DNA of 8,083 nucleotides from Acidobacteriota bacterium. GTDB taxonomy: Bacteria > Acidobacteriota > Vicinamibacteria > Vicinamibacterales > SCN-69-37. Within the stretch, counting starts at the first letter, position 1; each line of letters begins with the position of its first letter. Position numbers and translations under genes: made by a program. Shown piece after piece: positions 1 through 5,601 of the stretch. The stretch covers positions 1 to 8,083 of the forward strand of contig JAKALV010000142.1 of assembly GCA_021824055.1 (NCBI GenBank). The letters run 5' to 3'. Below the pieces are notes generated by a model. It saw nothing but the letters and a program-made list of their open reading frames with translations. It did not search any database and was not told where the DNA came from.

Positions 1-2502
1 CGCGTGACCCCGAATAATGGTGAGCAGGTTATTGAAGTCGTGCGCGACGCCGCCGGCGAGTTGCCCGATGGCCTCCATCTTCTGCGATTGGCGCAGTTGC
101 GCCTCAAGGTCCCGTCGCTCGGTGATGTCCTCCACCAGGTCGATAAAGTAGTCAGGGGTGCCATCGCGACGGCGCACCAGCGAAGAGGTCAATTCGACCC
201 ACACCACGGAGCGGTCCTTGCGCACGTAGCGCTTCGGCATGGTGTACGAACAGCTGTCGCCCGCGATGAGGCGCGCCACCTGCTCGACATCGAGGGCGAC
301 ATCGGCGGGGTGCGTGATCTCTTGAAACGTGCGGTCGAGCAGCTCGTCCGCCTCGTAGCCGGTGATGCCGCACAGTTTCTGGTTGACCTGCAGAAAGCGG
401 CCGTCCATCGCGGTGATGCTCATTCCCAACGCCGCTTGCTCGAACGTCGCGCGAAACCTCGCCTCGCTTTCATGCAACGTTTCCTCGGCCCGTACGCGTG
501 CGGTAATGTCCTGCGCAACGCCCAGCAGGGCGACAACCCGCCCGCCTGCGTCGCGGACTTGCGACGCGTTGAGGTGGATCGGAAACTCCGTGCCGTCCTT
601 GCGGCGATTGAGCAGCACGCCGCTCCAATTCCCCTCCAGCAGGCTGGCCCGGACGGAGGTGATCGTTGGTGGCGCCTGACGCGGGGCGGCCGACAGCATC
701 TCTGGAGTTCGCCCCAGAACCTCGTTCGGCGTATAGCCGTAGGCGTCGAGAAATGCGCGATTGACAAACCGAAACCGGTCATCGAGGTCAGTGATCGAAA
801 TCAGATCGCTGGTGCCTTCAACGGCGTGCGCGACCAGGCGAGCCTGTTCTTCGGCGCGCCGAAGGCTGGTGATATCGATCATCGAGCCGACCGTCCGCAC
901 CAGCGTGCCTGCGGCATCGCAGATCGCATAGGCACGGTCGAAGATGACGCCGTACGAACCGTTCGCCAAGCGGAAGCGATACTCGCTCGACCACCCTGCT
1001 GTCTTCTGCGTCACCGCACTGCGGAACTCCGCCGTCGCCCGCTCGCGATCCTCGGGGTGCACGTGGTCCAGCCAGGCATCGAAGGATGGAACGGTGTCGC
1101 GGGCGTAGCCGAACGTCTCGAAGAACGTGTCGCTCCACCACGTGGCGTCGTGCACCACATCCCAGTCCCAGATGGCGTCGCCCGTGGCGTGGGCCAGCAG
1201 CTGCAGCCGCTCCACCGACGCGCGCAGCGCCGTGTCCAGGCGCTTGCGTTCGCTGATGTCGGTTGCGACCACCTGAGCGAGCCGGCGGCCGTGATAGTCC
1301 ACGGGCGTCGCGGACAATTCGATGTCCACGTCGCTGCCGTCGAGGCGCAGGAGTTTGTGCTCCTGGCGCAGGATCGGCGTGCCATCGCGCACCACCCGGC
1401 ACACGCCGTCTTCAAAAGCCGCACGCGACTCCGGATGCACAAACGCAAACGGCGACTCGCCTTGGACCTCATCCGCCGTGGCGGCGCCGACCAGCGCCAG
1501 TGCCGCCGGGTTGGCAAACTCGATCCGGCGCCCGTCCTTCACGATGATGGCCAGGGGAGACGCCTCGATGAGCTGCCGGTAGCGCTCCTCACTTCGGCGC
1601 AATTCCCTTTCCGCGATGTCTCGGGCGACATCCTTCTCATGAACGATCAGGGCCACGACCCACACCAGCCCTCCGACGAGCAGCACGCTGACGGCCGAAT
1701 CGACCATCCAGCCGACGCTGGGCGGGAAGAGCCCCCGTCGCTCGCTTTCCAATTCGGCCCAATTGAGGGCCATCGGCAGCAGCACGACCGGCAGGAGCAA
1801 CCGGCGCAGCATGGTCCCGCCGGCGGTGGCCGCATTGAATAACGCCATCAGCCCGTGTTCCGGCCGCGCGCAGACGACGCCAAGGCTCAACACCAGGAGG
1901 GCTGCGGCCGTGTGCACTGCAGTGTCCGTAAAGAACCGGGCGAGCTCCAATTGCTCACGTCCGTACAGGTAGCCGGTGATCACGACGAAAGCCCCGGCCG
2001 CCGCGAGGAGCGACAGCACTTGTGCCGTCCAGATCGCGGCCGTCCGTGTCGCGCCGGCGATCAACAGCAGCGCGATGCTCAGCACGAGGAAATCCGCCGC
2101 CACCAACGGCGACATGCGTCCTGGCCACGGCGTCGCCGCAGGGCTGGCGTGGCTGACTAGCAGTCCGTCGATGTTGAGGTTCAGGCGAAGGACGAACTGT
2201 GCCAGCGTCAGCGCGCCAATGGCGGCAACGCCAACGGCGGCGAATGCAGCCAGCGCCCGGTGGCGGGCATTCGTCGCGCCAGCCTCTGCGGTCAAGGACC
2301 ACACCGCGCCTGCCGCCAGCGCGAGAGCCACGGCCGTGTTCGGTTTCATCTCCGGCCAGCCTGCGACCAGACTCCTGAGCAGCGGCAAGTCGAAGATCCA
2401 CCCGGCCAGCACCGCCAGACCGAGCGCGCCCACCGCGCCACTCACGGCGCGCGCCAGCGCACGGCAGACCTCGACCGATCTGCGACTCAACTCGAGCGTC
2501 AT
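1..2502 (-). CDS. Membrane-bound multi-PAS sensor histidine kinase (3' end beyond window)
   Basis: Sensor kinase that should autophosphorylate on a histidine in response to signals read by a membrane module and PAS domains. Reading from ATG 2502 the frame has no stop to base 1 (834 codons). Residues 1-292 hold about eight hydrophobic segments (near 15-37, 55-74, 80-102, 135-152, 157-178, 195-212, 233-247, 273-289). PGRMSP (127-132) and the Arg-Arg/LLLP stretch near 233-238 recall an N-terminal membrane module common in PAS and GGDEF proteins. Four PAS domains follow: about 304-420, 432-545 (WDWD, HPEDR), 550-668 (TDLDDRF, NRRKDGTEF) and 679-798 (SEARFR, ending EDITERR). The HisKA H-box GGVAHDFNNLLTII places the phospho-acceptor at His821. 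The ATPase domain lies beyond the edge, so whether a receiver follows cannot be seen. No Shine-Dalgarno precedes 2502. An in-frame ATG at 2529 would add nine residues. Family call is firm; the ligand is unknown. Confidence 0.93.
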   Translation of the reverse strand, partial: MTLELSRRSVEVCRALARAVSGAVGALGLAVLAGWIFDLPLLRSLVAGWPEMKPNTAVALALAAGAVWSLTAEAGATNARHRALAAFAAVGVAAIGALTLAQFVLRLNLNIDGLLVSHASPAATPWPGRMSPLVAADFLVLSIALLLIAGATRTAAIWTAQVLSLLAAAGAFVVITGYLYGREQLELARFFTDTAVHTAAALLVLSLGVVCARPEHGLMALFNAATAGGTMLRRLLLPVVLLPMALNWAELESERRGLFPPSVGWMVDSAVSVLLVGGLVWVVALIVHEKDVARDIAERELRRSEERYRQLIEASPLAIIVKDGRRIEFANPAALALVGAATADEVQGESPFAFVHPESRAAFEDGVCRVVRDGTPILRQEHKLLRLDGSDVDIELSATPVDYHGRRLAQVVATDISERKRLDTALRASVERLQLLAHATGDAIWDWDVVHDATWWSDTFFETFGYARDTVPSFDAWLDHVHPEDRERATAEFRSAVTQKTAGWSSEYRFRLANGSYGVIFDRAYAICDAAGTLVRTVGSMIDITSLRRAEEQARLVAHAVEGTSDLISITDLDDRFRFVNRAFLDAYGYTPNEVLGRTPEMLSAAPRQAPPTITSVRASLLEGNWSGVLLNRRKDGTEFPIHLNASQVRDAGGRVVALLGVAQDITARVRAEETLHESEARFRATFEQAALGMSITAMDGRFLQVNQKLCGITGYEADELLDRTFQEITHPADVALDVEQVARLIAGDSCSYTMPKRYVRKDRSVVWVELTSSLVRRRDGTPDYFIDLVEDITERRDLEAQLRQSQKMEAIGQLAGGVAHDFNNLLTIIRGHA

Positions 2503-2642
2503 GGCGGAAAGAATACACTGAGGCGGCATTTCAATAATCGCCGAGCCTCGCCGTGCTAGGATCGGCCCGCTCGTCAACCGCTGAGGATTCGGACACGCTG
2601 CGTACGCGTGCGCGAGCCCCGTGCCCTTGCGTGACGGCCAAT
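2503..2642. promoter_or_regulatory. Divergent intergenic region between the two kinase genes
   Basis: These 140 bases separate the two outward-facing kinase starts and must carry both sets of initiation signals unless a start lies further upstream. On the minus strand a TATTCT hexamer (2515-2510) resembles a -10 box only seven bases from the ATG at 2502, which would give a leaderless mRNA. A TTGAAA (2534-2529) sits only 13 bases upstream of it, too close for a standard -35. On the plus strand TAGGAT (2557-2562) is a weak -10 candidate without a good -35. Neither kinase start has a recognisable Shine-Dalgarno. A short 5-bp inverted repeat (2594-2598 with 2606-2610) surrounds the palindrome GCGTACGC (2600-2607). 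That the region is regulatory follows from its geometry; the individual boxes are guesses. Confidence 0.4.
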
Positions 2643-5573
2643 ATGACCAGCCCCTTCGTTGCTTGGCGCGGCGGCACCCCACGCGTCGGCGGGCCAGCTC
2701 TTCTGCTTCTCAGCGCACTCGGGTACTTCGTATGCGCCTGTTTCGCGTACACGGCAGAGCTTCGCCCTGCGGGGATTGTGATCGTATGGGTTGGCAGCGG
2801 GTTCATGTTGGCATGCCTGCTCCTGTCCGCGCCACGAGCCTGGCCATTCCTGCTGGCGGGCGGCGCGTTGGGCAACCTCGCTGCGGATCTGCTGGCGGGG
2901 AACTCTCTGATGCTCGGCATCGGAGGCAGTACCGCGAATGCGATTGAGTCCTGGTGCGCGGCCTGGGTTGTCATGCGTCTCGTGAAGCCACCCATCACGC
3001 TGACAACGGTCAGGCAGGTGACGGCCTTTGCGCTGGGAGGCGTTGTGGCGAGCAACGCGCTGACGGCACTTCTTGGGTCCGCCGTGCTTAGTCATGGGTT
3101 CCAGACGCCGAGCGTCACGGCGTGGCTCACCTGGTGGACGGCCGACGGGTTGGGCATGCTCCTGGTGACCCCGGTCATCGTGGGTTCTGCTCTTGCTCTC
3201 AGTACACCGGCCGCCATGTCATGGCGCAGGGCGGTCGAAGGCGGCCTCGGTATCGCCGGCCTGATCGTGCTCTCGAGTCTTGTGCTCCACCCAGTACCGA
3301 GTGCGAAGGACTTTCTGAGAATCGATCCCTACGTGCTCCTGCCGCTGCTCTTGATGGCGGTGATCCGTTTCGGGTCGTTTGGCGGGGCCCTGGCGACGAT
3401 GGCCGTGGCGGTCGTGACCGCGTGGCAGACGACACGCGGCAGGGGCGTCTTCAGCGACACCGGATATTCGGTCACGAGTCAGTTGTTTCGAATCTATATC
3501 TATCTCTTCACGGCGGGTCTGACGACGCTCTTCGGCGCGGCGATGCTGAACGAGCGGGAACGCGCTCACCAGAAAATCCGTACGCTCGCGCGCGAGGCGG
3601 CGTTCAGAGCGGAGAAGGCGACGGCCCTGGCCGAAGAGGAGGACCTGTCGGCCGCGCTGCGCCAAGTCGCCGACGCGATGGTCCGCCATCTCGACGTGGC
3701 AGTGGCACAGATCTGGCTGGTCGACCAACCGAAATCGGCGCTCCGCCTGACCGCCGCCGCCGGGCTCGTCACGCACCCGAACCAGGTCATAGCAGAGGTG
3801 CCGATCGGCCAGTCTCGCATTGGGCGCATCGCCGCGGAGCGTCATCCGCATATCACCAATGACATCGCGCGCGACCGCGAACTCCACGACGCATCATGGG
3901 CCATTGAGAATGGGCTCGTGAGTTTTGCCGGGCATCCCTTGATCGTGAACGATCGCGTGGTTGGCGTGATGACCGTGCTGGCCCGCCACGCGCTCCCGAC
4001 CAGCACCACTGACGTGTTGGCCTCGGCGGCGTCGACAATCGCGCTCGCGATCGAGCGCAAACGCGTGGAGGCGCAGATCAGCCTGCTCGGCCGGGCCATC
4101 GAATCGACGAACGAGATGATCAGCGTGACGGACCTCGATGACCGGTTCATCTTTGTAAACCACTCCTTCCTCCGCGCGTACGGCTATCGCCAGGACGAAG
4201 TCATCGGCCAGACGCCAGCGATCATCCACGGAAGAACGGTGCCCCGGGAGGTGGTCGACGAACTGCTGCGCGCGTCGCGCGGCCAAGGCTGGCAAGGCGA
4301 ACTCGTCAACCGCCGGAAGGACGGCACGGAGCTGACGGTCAGCCTCAGCACGTCGCCGATTCATGACCGACAGGGCCGCATCGTCGGCTTGCTCGGTGTC
4401 GCACGCGACGTCACGGAGCACAGGAAGCTCGAAGACCACCTGCGACAGGCCGAGAAGATCGAGGCGGCCGGATTGCTCGCCAGCGGCCTTGCACACGATT
4501 TCAACAACGTGTTGACGATCATCGCCGGGTACGCGGACTTGCTTCACGAGTCGACCGGTGAGGACGACGCACGGCGGGCCGACATTGAGGAAATTCAGCA
4601 TGCTGGGCAGCGCGCCGCGCATCTGACCCGACAGCTTCTGACGTTCAGCCGAAGACAGATCGTTCAGCCCGTGCTCCTCAACCTCAACCACCTGATCGAC
4701 GACATCATGCGCATGCTCCGACCCCTGGTCGGCGAGAACGTTCGCCTTGACGTGAGGCTCGACCCGCAGTTGGCGCTGGTCAAGGCGGACCTGCGACAAA
4801 TCGAGCACGTACTCATCAATCTGGCCGTCAATGCGCGCGACGCCATGCCGCTCGGCGGCACACTGACCATTGAGACCTCGAACGTTCCCAGCGGAGAGCG
4901 GGCGCTAGATGCCGAGCCATCAGCCGGACCGCGGGTACTGCTGTCCGTGGGCGACACCGGCGCCGGCATGTCGGCAGACACGATGAAGCGGATATTCGAA
5001 CCGTTCTTCACGACGAAAGGTGAAGGCAAGGGCACGGGCCTTGGGTTGGCGACGGTGCTCAGCATCGTGCAGCAGAGCGGCGGCACCATCACGGCCGACA
5101 GTATGCTTGGAACGGGCACGACGTTCAGAATCTACCTGCCCCAGGCCGCGGCGGAGTTGGGAACGGAATCGAGACCATTCGAGGCGCCCGCACCGCACCC
5201 AGGCGAAAGGACGATACTGGTCGTTGACGATGAGAAGGCCGTACTACAAGTAGTGAGGAGTGTTCTCGAAAAGGAGGGCTATAAAGTCCTCGTCGCCGAT
5301 GATCCGCGAACGGCAATCAATCTGTCGGCGGCGCATGGAAGCTCCATCGATCTCGTGCTGACCGACGTCATCATGCCGGGCATGGCGGGTCCACAACTCT
5401 TCGACAGCCTTCGGTCCCAACGGCCCGGCCTGCGCGTCCTGTACATGTCAGGCTACGCCGGCGAGGCGATCGCCGCCCAGGGCGTGCTCGATCCAAACAC
5501 ACCTTTGATCGATAAACCTTTTACCATGGCAGGACTCACTCGCGCGGTGCGCGAGGTGCTGAACAAGACGTAA
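2643..5573 (+). CDS. Hybrid sensor histidine kinase, MASE1-GAF-PAS-HisKA-HATPase-receiver
   Basis: Complete inner-membrane hybrid kinase. It should autophosphorylate a histidine and pass the phosphate to its own C-terminal receiver. Numbering from ATG 2643 (976 residues): residues 15-305 form a multi-pass MASE1-like region with the hallmark TWWTADGLGMLLVTP (163-177). A short charged helix is followed by a GAF domain (about 332-472; GLVSFAGHPL, VVGVMTVLAR). A PAS domain (about 480-592) has TDLDDRFIFVN, AYGY and NRRKDGTEL. HisKA has the H-box GLAHDFNNVLTII with His618. The ATPase domain shows the N-box NLAVNARDA, G1 DTGAGMS and G2 GKGTGLGL, all intact. The receiver (about 857-973) has acidic Asp862-Asp863, phospho-acceptor Asp908, Ser936 and Lys958. 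The frame is open back to GTG 2553 and GTG 2631 is also possible; ATG 2643 is preferred because the membrane region begins soon after. No start has a clear ribosome site. No DNA-binding partner is visible, so the output is unknown. Confidence 0.95.
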   Translation: MTSPFVAWRGGTPRVGGPALLLLSALGYFVCACFAYTAELRPAGIVIVWVGSGFMLACLLLSAPRAWPFLLAGGALGNLAADLLAGNSLMLGIGGSTANAIESWCAAWVVMRLVKPPITLTTVRQVTAFALGGVVASNALTALLGSAVLSHGFQTPSVTAWLTWWTADGLGMLLVTPVIVGSALALSTPAAMSWRRAVEGGLGIAGLIVLSSLVLHPVPSAKDFLRIDPYVLLPLLLMAVIRFGSFGGALATMAVAVVTAWQTTRGRGVFSDTGYSVTSQLFRIYIYLFTAGLTTLFGAAMLNERERAHQKIRTLAREAAFRAEKATALAEEEDLSAALRQVADAMVRHLDVAVAQIWLVDQPKSALRLTAAAGLVTHPNQVIAEVPIGQSRIGRIAAERHPHITNDIARDRELHDASWAIENGLVSFAGHPLIVNDRVVGVMTVLARHALPTSTTDVLASAASTIALAIERKRVEAQISLLGRAIESTNEMISVTDLDDRFIFVNHSFLRAYGYRQDEVIGQTPAIIHGRTVPREVVDELLRASRGQGWQGELVNRRKDGTELTVSLSTSPIHDRQGRIVGLLGVARDVTEHRKLEDHLRQAEKIEAAGLLASGLAHDFNNVLTIIAGYADLLHESTGEDDARRADIEEIQHAGQRAAHLTRQLLTFSRRQIVQPVLLNLNHLIDDIMRMLRPLVGENVRLDVRLDPQLALVKADLRQIEHVLINLAVNARDAMPLGGTLTIETSNVPSGERALDAEPSAGPRVLLSVGDTGAGMSADTMKRIFEPFFTTKGEGKGTGLGLATVLSIVQQSGGTITADSMLGTGTTFRIYLPQAAAELGTESRPFEAPAPHPGERTILVVDDEKAVLQVVRSVLEKEGYKVLVADDPRTAINLSAAHGSSIDLVLTDVIMPGMAGPQLFDSLRSQRPGLRVLYMSGYAGEAIAAQGVLDPNTPLIDKPFTMAGLTRAVREVLNKT

Positions 5574-5601
5574 CGATGAACGGAGATGCGGCGGCACGCG
5601 C
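5574..5601. other. Convergent gap between hybrid kinase and peptidase stops
   Basis: Only 28 bases lie between the TAA of the hybrid kinase (5571-5573) and the TAG of the peptidase (5602-5604 on the opposite strand). I see no stem-loop followed by a T-run on either strand. Transcripts from the two sides probably overlap in antisense here unless termination is factor-dependent. Confidence 0.5.

Noticed and set aside
4..1842. A 612-codon open frame on the plus strand opposite the left sensor kinase
   Set aside because: It lies antisense to a frame that encodes four clear PAS domains and an H-box. Its own product is Arg/His/Ala-rich with no recognisable domain. Long antisense openness is expected from the codon bias of GC-rich genes.
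1955..2521. Open frames on both strands across the N-terminal part of the left kinase
   Set aside because: The minus-strand frame starting at 2502 gives a coherent series of membrane helices leading into the PAS domains. The alternatives give Arg/Ala-rich sequence without helices or domains.
2594..2610. Short inverted repeat with central palindrome GCGTACGC upstream of the hybrid kinase
   Set aside because: The arms are only 5 bp and the sequence is GC-rich, so chance occurrence is likely. Nothing ties it to a known regulator, so it is mentioned only within the intergenic description.
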